This document shows positions 53,020-62,608 of a DNA stretch of 64,000 bases, piece by piece (the stretch's first letter is position 1; every line of letters starts with the position of its first letter). A model generated the notes under the pieces. It ran no database searches. It saw nothing but the letters and a program-made list of their open reading frames with translations, and had not been told where the DNA came from. This DNA is from Shinella sp032095155 (GTDB lineage Bacteria > Pseudomonadota > Alphaproteobacteria > Rhizobiales > Rhizobiaceae). The stretch is from contig NZ_JBLZPK010000065.1 in assembly GCF_049199905.1 (NCBI RefSeq), positions 124,001-188,000 on the forward strand, read 5' to 3'. A program made the position numbers and the translations under genes.

Positions 53020-53718
53020 TTAGGGCGCCCAGTAGATATCGACCGGCGTTGCCGCACGCCTGAGAATGGCGCGGATCGGCATGTCGGTTTCGGGGCCGTC
53101 GCTTTCCGCGGCGGCCAGAACGTCCTTCTTGCCCTGGCCTTCGATATGCAGCACCAGAAGGCGGGCATCCTGAAGGCTGGCGAAGGTGAAGGTGAGGCGG
53201 GTTTCACCCGCGCCCTCGGCTTCCATGGTGATCACGCCGCGCGGCGTCTCGGCCGAGATCGCTTCCGCGAGATTGTTGCCGCCCGGGAAGAACGAGGCCG
53301 TGTGCCCGTCCGTTCCCATGCCGAGGATCGCGACGTCGAAGGGTGCGCCGAGGTTCGCGGCATCTGCCGAGACGATCTTTGCCGCCTCTTCCGCGCTGTC
53401 GGCGTGCCGGTAGAGGGGCAGGAAGCCTGCGGCCTTCGCCTTGTTCTGAAGCAGGTTTCCGGCAACCAGCAGATGGTTGGAGCGCGGATTGTCGGCCGGC
53501 ACGAAGCGCTCGTCGACCAGCGTGACCGTCACCTTCGCCCAGTCGATGTCGCGGCTGGACAGCGCCTTGAAGAAGGCCTTCGGGGTCGAGCCGCCGGAGA
53601 CCGCGATGGTTGCCTTGCCGCGGGCCGCGATGGCCTCGGCAAGCGCGGCGGACACCGTGTCCGCCAGGCCTTCGGCCAGATCGGCGCCGTCCTTGAATTC
53701 ATGCAGTCTCGCGCTCAT
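53020..53718 (-). CDS. pgl: 6-phosphogluconolactonase Pgl
   Basis: Pgl hydrolyses 6-phosphogluconolactone to 6-phosphogluconate. The 232-residue protein is of the NagB-like type: ATIAVSGGSTPKAFFKALSS, VTLVDERFVPADNPRSNHLL, GMGTDGHTASFFPG. It begins nine bases after zwf and precedes edd, matching the pathway order. Confidence 0.95.
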   Translation of the reverse strand: MSARLHEFKDGADLAEGLADTVSAALAEAIAARGKATIAVSGGSTPKAFFKALSSRDIDWAKVTVTLVDERFVPADNPRSNHLLVAGNLLQNKAKAAGFLPLYRHADSAEEAAKIVSADAANLGAPFDVAILGMGTDGHTASFFPGGNNLAEAISAETPRGVITMEAEGAGETRLTFTFASLQDARLLVLHIEGQGKKDVLAAAESDGPETDMPIRAILRRAATPVDIYWAP

Positions 53719-53727
53719 CGCAATTCC

Positions 53728-55200
53728 CTACGCTTCATGCCAGGTACGGCCGTCGCGCTCGATCAGCGCGATCGACTGGCTCGGACCCCAGGTGCCGGCG
53801 GTGTAGCCCTGCGCCTGCTGGCCGGTCGCTTCCCAGGCTTTCAGGATCGGATCGACCCAACGCCAAGCGGCTTCCACTTCGTCGCGGCGCATGAAGAGCG
53901 TCTGGTTGTTCCTGACGACGTCGAGCAGCAGGCGCTCATAGGCGTCCGCGTTGCGGGCGTCGAACGCTTCCGCGAAGCTCATGTCGAGCGAGACGTTGCG
54001 CAGGCGCATGCCGCCCGGACCGGGGTCCTTGATCATCAGCGACTGCTTGACGCCTTCGTCCGGCTGGAGGCGGATGATCAGCTGGTTGGCCTCGATGCGG
54101 CCCGCGGTGGGATCGAAGATCGAATGCGGGATCGGCTTGAAGGTGATGACGATCTCCGACATGCGCGCAGCAAGCCGCTTGCCCGTGCGGATATAGAAGG
54201 GCACGCCCGCCCAGCGCCAGTTGCCGATCTCGGCCTTGATGCCGACGAAGGTTTCCGTGTTGGAGACGCCGCCCTCCAGCTCTTCGAGGTAGCCCTTGAC
54301 GGGGCCGCCAGCCGAAGCACCGGCACGATACTGGCCGCGCACCGTCAGGCGCTCCACATTATACTGGTCGATCGGCTTCAGCGCGCGCAGCACCTTCAGC
54401 TTTTCGTCGCGCACGGCTTCGGCGTCCATGGAGGAGGGCACTTCCATCGCGACAAGGCAGAGCAGCTGGAGAATGTGGTTCTGCACCATGTCGCGCAGCG
54501 CCCCGGCCTTGTCGTAATAGCCGGCGCGGCTTTCGAGACCGACGGCCTCGGCGACCGTGATCTGCACGTGGTCGATATGGGCGGAGTTCCACAGCGGCTC
54601 GTAGAGCGCATTGGCAAAGCGCAGCGCCATCAGGTTCTGCACCGTCTCCTTGCCGAGATAGTGGTCGATGCGGAAGATCTGCTCTTCGCGGAAAACCTTG
54701 CCGATCGTGTTGTTCAGCGCGTCGGCGGAGGCGAGGTCGCGGCCGATCGGCTTCTCGACGACGATGCGGGTCTGCTTGGTGATGAGCTTGTGGTCGCGGA
54801 TCTTTTCCGAGATGTCGCCGAAGATCGCCGGTGCGACGGCAAGATAGAAGGCGCGCACGCGCTCCTTGCCCTCGTCGAGCAGCTCTTTCAGCTTGTCCCA
54901 GCCGGCGTCGGATTTGGCATCGACGGCGACATAGAACAGCCGGTCGCAGAAGGTCTTGACCTGTTCGTCCTCGAATTCGCCGGGCTTCAGGTGCTCCTTC
55001 AGCGCGTCGACGGCGAACTTGCGGTATTCCGCATCCGTGAAGGCCGTACGCGACGCGCCGATGATGCGCGTCGGGTCGGAGAGCTGGCCGTCGAGCTGGC
55101 GGTGGTAGAGGGCCGGAAGAAGCTTGCGTTCCGCAAGATCGCCGGTTCCGCCGAAGACGACATAGTCGAAGGGTTCAACAGGAATGATCTGGCTGCTCAT
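53728..55200 (-). CDS. zwf: Glucose-6-phosphate dehydrogenase Zwf
   Basis: Zwf oxidises glucose-6-phosphate with NADP. The 490-residue protein has the FGGTGDLAERKLLPALY nucleotide site, VEKPIGRDL, and the active-site RIDHYLGKETVQNLMALRFA. It is the first gene of zwf-pgl-edd. The promoter probably lies in the AT-rich 95 bases upstream (GATTATAACG on the minus strand), which also holds AATCGAT twice. Confidence 0.95.
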   Translation of the reverse strand: MSSQIIPVEPFDYVVFGGTGDLAERKLLPALYHRQLDGQLSDPTRIIGASRTAFTDAEYRKFAVDALKEHLKPGEFEDEQVKTFCDRLFYVAVDAKSDAGWDKLKELLDEGKERVRAFYLAVAPAIFGDISEKIRDHKLITKQTRIVVEKPIGRDLASADALNNTIGKVFREEQIFRIDHYLGKETVQNLMALRFANALYEPLWNSAHIDHVQITVAEAVGLESRAGYYDKAGALRDMVQNHILQLLCLVAMEVPSSMDAEAVRDEKLKVLRALKPIDQYNVERLTVRGQYRAGASAGGPVKGYLEELEGGVSNTETFVGIKAEIGNWRWAGVPFYIRTGKRLAARMSEIVITFKPIPHSIFDPTAGRIEANQLIIRLQPDEGVKQSLMIKDPGPGGMRLRNVSLDMSFAEAFDARNADAYERLLLDVVRNNQTLFMRRDEVEAAWRWVDPILKAWEATGQQAQGYTAGTWGPSQSIALIERDGRTWHEA

Positions 55201-55295
55201 CGGATATCTCGATCTCGTTCTGTTGTCGGGCGTTATAATCTAATCGATTTAAAAACACCAGCGTGCAACGCAACAAAATCGATGTTCCGTGTCGA

Positions 55296-56579
55296 TCAAA
55301 GCCTGTCGCGCAGCGCGTACCATGTCATGGCGAGGAACAGAAGGGGCGAACGGAACCTCGACCCACCGGGGAAGGCCGGGATTTTCAGGGCCTTCAGCTG
55401 GTCGAGCTCCGGGCTTCCACCGGTTACGTCCTCGGCATAGAGCTTGCCACAATAGTTTGACAGCATGACGCCGTGGCCGGAATAACCGCCGATCGTCGTA
55501 ATGCCGGGCATGACCTCGCGGACATAGGGCTTGCGCGGCATGGTGATGCCGACGGAGCCGCCCCAGGCATGGGTGAGTTCGATGCCCTTCAGCTCCGGAT
55601 AGACCTCCTCGATCTGCCGGCGGATGGGCGGTGTCATGTCGTCGAGATTTTCCGAATAGGCCTCGCGACCGCCGAACAGCAGACGGCCGTCGCGGGTCTT
55701 GCGGAAATAGCGCACGACGAAACGCGTATCAGCGATCGCCTCGCCGCCGGGAATGACCGAGGGGAATTTATCGAGCGGCACGGTTGCGCCGATGAAGGAG
55801 CGGATCGGCATCACATGCGCCGCCGTCTTCGGCTCGAGATTGCCGATATAGGCATTGCAGCAGATCAAGGCCTTGTCGGCGCGGATCGTGCCCTTCGCGG
55901 TGGTGATCACGGCCTTGCCGCCCGCCCGCTCGATCTTCAGGGCAGGGGTCTTTTCATGCAGGCTGGCGCCGGCCGCCTGTGCCGCGCGGGCAACGCCGAC
56001 CAGGAGCTTCATCGGGTGGATATGGCCGGTGCCGGTGTCGCGCATGCCGAAGAAGAAGCGCTTCGAGCCGACGCGCTGTTCGGTCTCTGTGCGGTCCATA
56101 TAGCTCAGATGCTTGTAGCCGAAGCGGGTCGCGGCGATCTCGATATGGTCGCGGAAGTCCTTTTCGTAGCTCGCCTTGTGGCTGACATTGAGCTGGCCGG
56201 GCACGTAGTCGATTTCGAGGTTCTGCGCGGCGGCGAAATCGTGGATATGCTGCTTGGCATTTTCCGCGAGGTCGAACAGCGCCTTGGCGCGCTCGAAGCC
56301 GAGTTCGGCCTCAAGCGTCTCCGCGTCGGAGCGCTGGCCGGTGCCGAGCTGGCCGCCATTGCGGCCGGAGGCACCGTCGCCGAAGCGATGCGCCTCGATG
56401 AGCGTGACGCGCACGCCCTTCTTCGCGAGATTGTAGGCGGCCTGCAGGCCGGTGAAACCACCGCCGACAACGGCGACATCGGTCTCGACGGAGCCGTCGA
56501 GCGGGGCATATTCGGGACGGTCGCCGACACTGGCCTCATACCAGGAGACGCCGGGGGAAATCGGGCTTTGCCAGGGCAT
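55296..56579 (-). CDS. puuB: FAD-dependent oxidoreductase, gamma-glutamylputrescine oxidase (PuuB)-like
   Basis: This protein of about 427 residues has an N-terminal FAD site (DVAVVGGGFTGLQAAYNLAK), the GRNGGQLGTGQRSD motif, and a DAO-family C-terminus (HAWGGSVGITMPRKPYVREV, GYSGHGVMLSNYCGKLYAED). Its neighbour is a PuuA-like ligase, supporting putrescine degradation by the gamma-glutamyl route. The substrate is inferred from family and pairing. The start MPWQSPISPGVSWYEA at 56,579 is preferred to a GTG three codons earlier; neither has a clear Shine-Dalgarno sequence. Confidence 0.82.
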   Translation of the reverse strand: MPWQSPISPGVSWYEASVGDRPEYAPLDGSVETDVAVVGGGFTGLQAAYNLAKKGVRVTLIEAHRFGDGASGRNGGQLGTGQRSDAETLEAELGFERAKALFDLAENAKQHIHDFAAAQNLEIDYVPGQLNVSHKASYEKDFRDHIEIAATRFGYKHLSYMDRTETEQRVGSKRFFFGMRDTGTGHIHPMKLLVGVARAAQAAGASLHEKTPALKIERAGGKAVITTAKGTIRADKALICCNAYIGNLEPKTAAHVMPIRSFIGATVPLDKFPSVIPGGEAIADTRFVVRYFRKTRDGRLLFGGREAYSENLDDMTPPIRRQIEEVYPELKGIELTHAWGGSVGITMPRKPYVREVMPGITTIGGYSGHGVMLSNYCGKLYAEDVTGGSPELDQLKALKIPAFPGGSRFRSPLLFLAMTWYALRDRL

Positions 56580-56677
56580 AGCGCACACTCATTCGGTCAG
56601 GAGGGTGCGGCGGCGCGCCGGGGCGCCGGCCGCTTCTCAGGGACTGATCGTTTCAGCGGCCCGGACCGCCTGATAGC

Positions 56678-58117
56678 TCAGACGTTGAGCAGCAGGAACT
56701 CGCGTTCCCAGGGGCTGATCACCTGCATGAAGGTCTCGAACTCGCCGCGCTTGACGCCGGCATAGAGCCCGATGAACTCCGCGCTCAGAACCTCCGCCAG
56801 GGCCGGGTCCGATTCCAGCAGCGAGACGGCTTCGAGAAGGCCGCGCGGCAGGTCGATCGACCCTTCATTGGCGGTGTCTTCCGTCGGCGGGCTCGGATCG
56901 ATCTGGTTCATGATGCCGAGCAGGCCGCAGCCGAGCGAGGCCGCGAGCGCGAGATACGGATTGGCATCCGATCCCGGCAGACGGTTCTCGACGCGCCGCG
57001 CTGCGGCATCCGAAACCGGGATGCGGAAAGCGGTGGTGCGGTTGTCATAACCCCAGGCATTGTTGACCGGCGCCGACATTTCGGGCGTCAGGCGGCGATA
57101 GGAGTTCACATAGGGCGCCATCATGACAAGCGTCTTCGGCACATAGGCCTGCATGCCGCCGATGAAGTGGAAGAACTCCTTCGAAGCCGATCCGTCCGGA
57201 TTGGAGAAGACGTTCTTGCCCGTCTCGATCTCCACCACCGACTGGTGGATGTGCATCGCCGATCCCGCCTGGCCCTGCATGGGCTTGGCCATGAAGGTGG
57301 CATAGATGCCGTGTTTGAGCGCCGCCTCGCGGATCGTGCGCTTGAACAGGAACACCTGGTCGGCCAGTTCCACCGGATCGCCGTGGCGCAGGTTGATTTC
57401 GAGCTGTGCCGGACCCTCTTCGTGGATCAGGGTGTCGATCTCGAGACCCTGCTTTTCCGAGAAGTGGTAGATGTCGTCGATCAGTTCGTCGAACTCGTTG
57501 ATCCCTGCGATGGAATAGCCCTGGCCGCCCTGGATGGCGCGGCCGGACCGGCCCTTCGGCGGATGCAGCGGATAGTCCGGGTCCTCGTTCATCGCGACGA
57601 GATAGAACTCGATCTCAGGGGCCACGACCGGTTTCCAGCCGCGGTCGCTATACATCTTCACGACGTTCTTCAGAACGTTGCGCGGCGTATAGGGCACGCT
57701 TTCGCCGGTCGAGCCGACGATGTCGCAGATGACCTGCGCGGTCGGATCGGTTTCCCACGGCACGACGGACAGCGTCGAAAGATCCGGCAACAGCTTGAGG
57801 TCGCTGTCGCGCGGCTCATAGCGGAAATTGCCGGTCTCTTCCGGGTAGTCGCCGGAAATCGTGTGGCGGTAGAGGGCGGAAGGCAGCGCCAGCGAGGTGT
57901 TCGAGGTGAATTTCGACGACGGCATCATCTTCCCGCGCGGGACGCCTGCAAGATCAGGCGTGATGCATTCGATATCCTCGATACCGCGGGCCCGAAGCCA
58001 GTCTGCGGCGTCCTTCCAGGTCTTTACCCCTCGTGGCACGCTGATGGAGGGAGGTACTTTTCCAGAGCGTACGGCTTTCTCGATTGTAGGGGTAACGACT
58101 TTCTTTTTGGACGGCAT
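56678..58117 (-). CDS. puuA: Glutamine-synthetase-family ligase, gamma-glutamylputrescine synthetase (PuuA)-like
   Basis: This 479-residue protein is of the GlnA-like type that ligates glutamate to polyamines: FYLVAMNEDPDYPLHPPKGR, EEGPAQLEINLRHGDPVELA, SAMHIHQSVVEIETGKNVFS, RIPVSDAAARRVENRLPGSD. It lacks the length and adenylylation-site context of housekeeping GlnA. It lies upstream of the PuuB-like oxidase on the same strand, forming a two-gene putrescine module. Confidence 0.85.
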   Translation of the reverse strand: MPSKKKVVTPTIEKAVRSGKVPPSISVPRGVKTWKDAADWLRARGIEDIECITPDLAGVPRGKMMPSSKFTSNTSLALPSALYRHTISGDYPEETGNFRYEPRDSDLKLLPDLSTLSVVPWETDPTAQVICDIVGSTGESVPYTPRNVLKNVVKMYSDRGWKPVVAPEIEFYLVAMNEDPDYPLHPPKGRSGRAIQGGQGYSIAGINEFDELIDDIYHFSEKQGLEIDTLIHEEGPAQLEINLRHGDPVELADQVFLFKRTIREAALKHGIYATFMAKPMQGQAGSAMHIHQSVVEIETGKNVFSNPDGSASKEFFHFIGGMQAYVPKTLVMMAPYVNSYRRLTPEMSAPVNNAWGYDNRTTAFRIPVSDAAARRVENRLPGSDANPYLALAASLGCGLLGIMNQIDPSPPTEDTANEGSIDLPRGLLEAVSLLESDPALAEVLSAEFIGLYAGVKRGEFETFMQVISPWEREFLLLNV

Positions 58118-58177
58118 GACACACCGGGTTTGTTGACGATGGCGCCATCATAGACAGAGTTAAACCCTTTACTAGCT

Positions 58178-58189
58178 CCCCCCGGGGGG
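58178..58189. other. CCCCCCGGGGGG palindrome in divergent promoter
   Basis: A 12-bp pure G/C palindrome sits in the 168-bp region between puuA and the divergent flavoprotein gene, flanked by AT-rich DNA. No known regulator site is recognised. Confidence 0.45.
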
Positions 58190-58285
58190 TAGAAAACGCG
58201 ATTTTTGCGGTATTTTTTGTTTTTCCTGTCCCGATTGACTTTCTGGCGCGATAGCAGAAAGGAAAGGCGAACGGGGATTTTGGAC

Positions 58286-59467
58286 GTGGCAGAACGGCGG
58301 GACGTCGTCATTATCGGGGCAGGCGCGGCAGGCATGATGTGCGCCATCGAAGCAAGCAGGCGGGGTCGCCGCGTGCTGGTGCTCGACCATGCGAAGGCGC
58401 CCGGTGAGAAAATCCGCATCTCCGGCGGCGGGCGCTGCAACTTCACCAACATCCATGCCGGCCCGAAGAATTTCCTCTCGGCCAACCCGCATTTCGCCAA
58501 ATCGGCGCTCGCCCGCTACACGCCGCGCGATTTCCTCGATCTGGTCGAGCGCCACCGCATAGCCTGGCATGAAAAGACCCTGGGCCAGCTGTTCTGCGAC
58601 AACTCGGCGAAGGACATCATCGCCATGCTGCTTGCCGAAATGAAGGCGGCAGGCGCGGAGCTTCGCCTTTCGACCGCCATCACCGACATCGCCCATGACG
58701 GCCATTCCTTCCGCATCGCCACGGAGCACGGCCTCATCGAGGCGGCCTCGCTGGTCATCGCTACCGGCGGCAAGTCGATCCCGAAAATGGGCGCGACGGG
58801 GTTTGCCTACCGTGTCGCCGAGCAGTTCGGCTTAGCCGTCACGGAAACCCGCGCAGGCCTGGTGCCGCTGATGCTCGATCCGGTGACGCTTGCCGCGCAT
58901 GACGGCCTGCCGGGCGTCGCCGTGGATGTCATCGCCCGCCACGGTAAGACGGAATTTGCGGAAGCGGCCCTCTTCACCCATCGCGGCCTCAGCGGCCCCG
59001 CCATCCTGCAAATCTCCTCCTATTGGCGCGAAGGCGAGGAGATCTCGCTGCACATCCGCCCCGATCTCGACTTCGCCGCCGTCATTGCCGCCGCTCGCAA
59101 GCAGAACGGCCGGCAGGCGGTGCAGACGGTGCTTGCCGACCATATCCCGAAGAAGCTGGCGCAGCTTCTCGTCAGCGAACTCGGTATCGACGGGACGCTT
59201 GCCGAGCAGCCGGGAAAACGCATCGAGGCGCTCGTGCAGAAGCTGCGCGACTGGCGTTTCCGTCCGCCGGGCTCGGAAGGCTATCGCACGTCGGAAGTCA
59301 CGCTCGGCGGTGTCGATACGGCAGCGCTCGATTCCCGCAGCATGGCGGCGAAGACGGTGCCGGGGCTCTATTTCGTGGGTGAGGCGGTGGATGTGACCGG
59401 CTGGCTCGGCGGTTACAATTTCCAGTGGGCCTGGGCCTCCGGCCATGCGGCGGGCCTGGATGCGTGA
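58286..59467 (+). CDS. HI0933/YhiN-family flavoprotein (BaiN-like)
   Basis: This protein of about 393 residues has an N-terminal FAD motif (DVVIIGAGAAGMMCAIEASR), the family signature EKIRISGGGRCNFTN, and a C-terminal FAD-closing motif (YFVGEAVDVTGWLGGYNFQW). The start is uncertain: GTG at 58,286 is used, TTG at 58,280 is possible, and GGGGA lies upstream of both. The family is predicted to be NAD(P)/FAD reductases; the cellular substrate is not established. Confidence 0.85.
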   Translation: MAERRDVVIIGAGAAGMMCAIEASRRGRRVLVLDHAKAPGEKIRISGGGRCNFTNIHAGPKNFLSANPHFAKSALARYTPRDFLDLVERHRIAWHEKTLGQLFCDNSAKDIIAMLLAEMKAAGAELRLSTAITDIAHDGHSFRIATEHGLIEAASLVIATGGKSIPKMGATGFAYRVAEQFGLAVTETRAGLVPLMLDPVTLAAHDGLPGVAVDVIARHGKTEFAEAALFTHRGLSGPAILQISSYWREGEEISLHIRPDLDFAAVIAAARKQNGRQAVQTVLADHIPKKLAQLLVSELGIDGTLAEQPGKRIEALVQKLRDWRFRPPGSEGYRTSEVTLGGVDTAALDSRSMAAKTVPGLYFVGEAVDVTGWLGGYNFQWAWASGHAAGLDA

Positions 59468-59629
59468 GCCTGCGACGCAGGAATAGCGATACGGTCTTTA
59501 CCGCCCGTTAAGACCTCGCGGCCGATGCTGCCGGAATGTCGGCGTTTCCCGCCTTCGGGAGACAACATGATGTGGGCCGGCTGGCCGGATCATCCGGGTA
59601 TCTGTTCTCGCGTAACGGAGTATCGCCGC

Positions 59630-59767
59630 ATGTCTGAAAGACGCCGTCCTGCCCGCGCCATCGCCATTGCAGCCGCCGAAGAAAGCCGCCGCCGCCTCGT
59701 TGCGATCGGCATCAACTGCGCGCTTGCAGCTGTTCTCGTCGCTGTCCTTGCCGTCGCTGCCCTCTGA
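59630..59767 (+). CDS. Small predicted membrane peptide (45 residues)
   Basis: An ATG at 59,630 with CGGAG upstream opens a short frame: a basic helix (ERRRPARAIAIAAAEESRRR) followed by one hydrophobic segment (CALAAVLVAVLAVAAL). Codon use is like neighbouring genes. No family is recognised. The frame is open further upstream to 59,525 but that part looks non-coding. It may be a real small membrane protein or chance. Confidence 0.4.
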   Translation: MSERRRPARAIAIAAAEESRRRLVAIGINCALAAVLVAVLAVAAL

Positions 59768-60004
59768 ATTCCGACCGTCATAAATCGGTTGAAATTGGTG
59801 ATGGAATTTTAAAGATTGCCGCCGATGATCCCCGCATAGGGTTCCGGAAGCCGCGTCCCATTATGGATGCCTGCGGCATGCAATGACTGCTCCCCCGGAT
59901 ACGCGGCATTGCGGCCGCATGAAGTCGGTAATCCGGCGTCCGAATCCTGGGGAGGCCCTAAAAAGGGGCAGGGGTGGAGCACGCCGACAACGGATGTTCC
60001 GCCA

Positions 60005-62530
60005 ATGTTTATTGATCGCATTCTCGCACGCTTCAAAATCCAGACGAAGGTTCTGGTCTTCATTCTGCCCTTCGTGCTCTCGATCTGCGCCGTGGGCTTT
60101 ACCGGGCTTTATGCCTCCGGCCTGCTGCAGGGCCGCATGGAAATTTCCAACAGCGTTCTCCAGTCGCTGAGCGGCTTCAAGGACGTCTATGCCGGCATGA
60201 ACCGGTTCCTTCAGAACACCAGCGAGGAGACCCGCGATGCGGTCAACGAGCGGCTGAAGGCGCAGGTATCCCTTCTTCGCCAGACGATGGACGGCCTGAC
60301 GCCCGATGTCGATGCCTCCAAGCTTATGGATGCCCAGAAGCAGACCAAGGACATCGAGGCGCGCATGGACGGGCTGTGGCTGCTCTATGTCAACGAGAAC
60401 AAGCTGCACGACAAGATGGGCAAGAACCTCAGCACGCTGTCCAGCGAGCAGGTCAAGATCCTTGACGAGGCGACGAAGCTGCAGCGCACCGTGCGGCAGA
60501 ACGAGAACGCCGCAAAGAGCATGCTGCGCGAGGCCGAGCGCCTGACGACGGCCAGCAAGTTCTTCGGCGACCTGCTCTCGGAATTCAGCCGCGGCGCCAC
60601 GCCTGATGACCAGCTGAAGGTCATCAAGGAGCGTTTCCCCTTCATTTCGAAGACCGAGCGCTCCATCTCGACGATCCTTCCGAAGAACCAGAAGGTCGTC
60701 TCCATCACCATCCGCAACACGATCGACGAACTCAGCGGCTTCCTGTCCTCGTCGGAGCCCGCTTCCGTCACGGTGCCGGAAATCGCGCGCCGCGTGAACC
60801 GCTTCCGCCAGGTCACCATTCAGATGCAGGGGGCCGCCGCCGAAAAGATGCGCGAAGCGACCCGCATCTTCGGCGAGCTCGACGAGCCGATCATCAAGTC
60901 CGAGGCGGTTCTCGCCTCGACACGCAAGCTGGTCTCGTCGATCGACGACATCGAAGTCGCCGCCGTGCGTTTCCTCGGCCAGACCTCGGACGACAATCGC
61001 GTCAAGCTGCTCGGCAACCTCTCCATGCTGCAGATCGACATCAAGGGCCTGCGCGGCACGGCAAGCGGCCTGCCGTTCTTCGACACGGTCGACGAGACGC
61101 TGACGCCGGTTCTGGAACGCATCCAGGCCGACAGCGATGCGCTGGTAAAGATCAGCGCCCAGCGCAATGCGGATTTCGATGCGGCCGGCATGTCCATCGA
61201 TTCCATCTGGAACCTGCTCAGCCAGTTTGCCGAGGAGCAGAAGACCAGCGCCGGCACGGAACGGGAAAAGGCCAACCAGGTCTCCGTTCTCGCGACCGTC
61301 ATCGGCGCGGCGATCGCCGTGCTGGCCGGTATCGCGCTGGTTCTGACGCTGAAAGGCCCGATCGGCCAGATCACCGGTGCGATGCGCCGCCTGGCCGATG
61401 GTTTCCTCGACACCGGCATATCAGGCGAAGGCCGCGCCGACGAAATCGGCGACATGGCCCGCGCGCTCGGCGTGTTCAAGGAAAACGCGCTGTCGAAAAT
61501 CCGCGTGGAAGCCGAAAGCGAGCAGCAGCGCGCCGAGGCGGAAGCCGAACGCAGCCGCAACGATGCGGAAAAGCAGGCGCTTGACCGGCAGATCGATTTC
61601 GCGGTGAACGCACTTGCCGCCGGCCTCGGGCGTCTCGCCCAGGGCGACCTGTCGCGCCAGATCGATACGCCGTTTACCGGCCGTCTCGAACAGCTGCGCC
61701 AGGACTTCAACGTCTCGCTCGAACGCCTTCAGGACACGCTCGGCCAGATTCGCTCCAATGCGCTGTCGATCCAGCGCAGCGGCAACGATATGCTGCAATC
61801 GGCCGATGCGCTCTCCAAGCGCACCGAAGCGCAGGCCTCTTCGCTGGAGGAGACCGCCGCCGCCGTCGAGCAGATCACCGTGACCGTGCGCTCCTCCGCC
61901 GAGCGGGCGCATGAAGCCAATGTCGTCGTCGGCGCCACCAAGCGCAGTGCTGACAGCTCCGCCTCCGTCGTCAACAATGCGATCGCCGCCATGGGCCGCA
62001 TCGAGGGCGCCTCGCGCCAAATCGAGCAGATCATCGAGGTCATCGACGACATCGCCTTCCAGACCAATCTGCTTGCCCTCAATGCCGGTATCGAAGCGGC
62101 ACGGGCAGGCGAGGCCGGCAAGGGCTTTGCCGTCGTGGCGCAGGAAGTGCGCGAGCTTGCCCAGCGTTCGGCCAGTGCCGCCCGCGAGATCAAGGGCCTG
62201 ATCGAGAAGTCGACGAGCGAGGTCAGCGCCGGTTCGCACCTCGTGCAGGAGACGGGTTCGGTGCTCGCTTCGATCAGCCAGCAGATCGTCACCGTCAGCC
62301 AGCATGTGGATATGATGGCGACGGCGAGCCGCGACCAGGCGGCCGCCCTTCAGGAGGTCAATGGTTCCGTCAACCAGATGGACCAGATGACCCAGCAGAA
62401 CGCCTCGATGGTGGATCTCACGACCACCGCCAGCCGCAAGCTTGCCGGCGATGCCGACACGCTGATGATGCTGGTCGAGCAGTTCCGCCTGGAGGCCGAC
62501 GAACACGCGGCGGTTTATCGCGCGGCCTGA
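60005..62530 (+). CDS. Methyl-accepting chemotaxis protein
   Basis: This 841-residue transmembrane chemoreceptor has TM1 at residues about 12-37 (VLVFILPFVLSICAVGFTGL) and a long helical periplasmic domain of about 390 residues. TM2 is around 430-452 (VLATVIGAAIAVLAGIALVL), then HAMP-like linkers. The cytoplasmic signalling domain carries the hairpin tip IDDIAFQTNLLALNAGIEAA with ARAGEAGKGFAVVAQEVREL. No C-terminal CheR pentapeptide is seen. The ligand is unknown. The start is set at MFIDRILARFKIQ; upstream codons in the frame lack family features. It ends at a strong terminator. Confidence 0.92.
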   Translation: MFIDRILARFKIQTKVLVFILPFVLSICAVGFTGLYASGLLQGRMEISNSVLQSLSGFKDVYAGMNRFLQNTSEETRDAVNERLKAQVSLLRQTMDGLTPDVDASKLMDAQKQTKDIEARMDGLWLLYVNENKLHDKMGKNLSTLSSEQVKILDEATKLQRTVRQNENAAKSMLREAERLTTASKFFGDLLSEFSRGATPDDQLKVIKERFPFISKTERSISTILPKNQKVVSITIRNTIDELSGFLSSSEPASVTVPEIARRVNRFRQVTIQMQGAAAEKMREATRIFGELDEPIIKSEAVLASTRKLVSSIDDIEVAAVRFLGQTSDDNRVKLLGNLSMLQIDIKGLRGTASGLPFFDTVDETLTPVLERIQADSDALVKISAQRNADFDAAGMSIDSIWNLLSQFAEEQKTSAGTEREKANQVSVLATVIGAAIAVLAGIALVLTLKGPIGQITGAMRRLADGFLDTGISGEGRADEIGDMARALGVFKENALSKIRVEAESEQQRAEAEAERSRNDAEKQALDRQIDFAVNALAAGLGRLAQGDLSRQIDTPFTGRLEQLRQDFNVSLERLQDTLGQIRSNALSIQRSGNDMLQSADALSKRTEAQASSLEETAAAVEQITVTVRSSAERAHEANVVVGATKRSADSSASVVNNAIAAMGRIEGASRQIEQIIEVIDDIAFQTNLLALNAGIEAARAGEAGKGFAVVAQEVRELAQRSASAAREIKGLIEKSTSEVSAGSHLVQETGSVLASISQQIVTVSQHVDMMATASRDQAAALQEVNGSVNQMDQMTQQNASMVDLTTTASRKLAGDADTLMMLVEQFRLEADEHAAVYRAA

Positions 62531-62557
62531 GTGCCGTTATTCGGATCGAATGCAGAG

Positions 62558-62593
62558 CCCCGGCGCGTAGAAAGCGCGCCGGGGTTTTCTTTT
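62558..62593 (+). terminator. Rho-independent terminator of the chemoreceptor gene
   Basis: CCCCGGCGCG (62558-62567) pairs with CGCGCCGGGG (62575-62584) around TAGAAAG and is followed by TTTTCTTTT. It lies just before the convergent Lrp gene. Confidence 0.92.
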
Positions 62594-62608
62594 GTTCGCA
62601 GGATCCCG

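Noticed and set aside
52993..55440. 815-codon open frame on the plus strand opposite pgl and zwf
   Set aside because: It covers two well-identified genes in antisense and has no recognisable domain.
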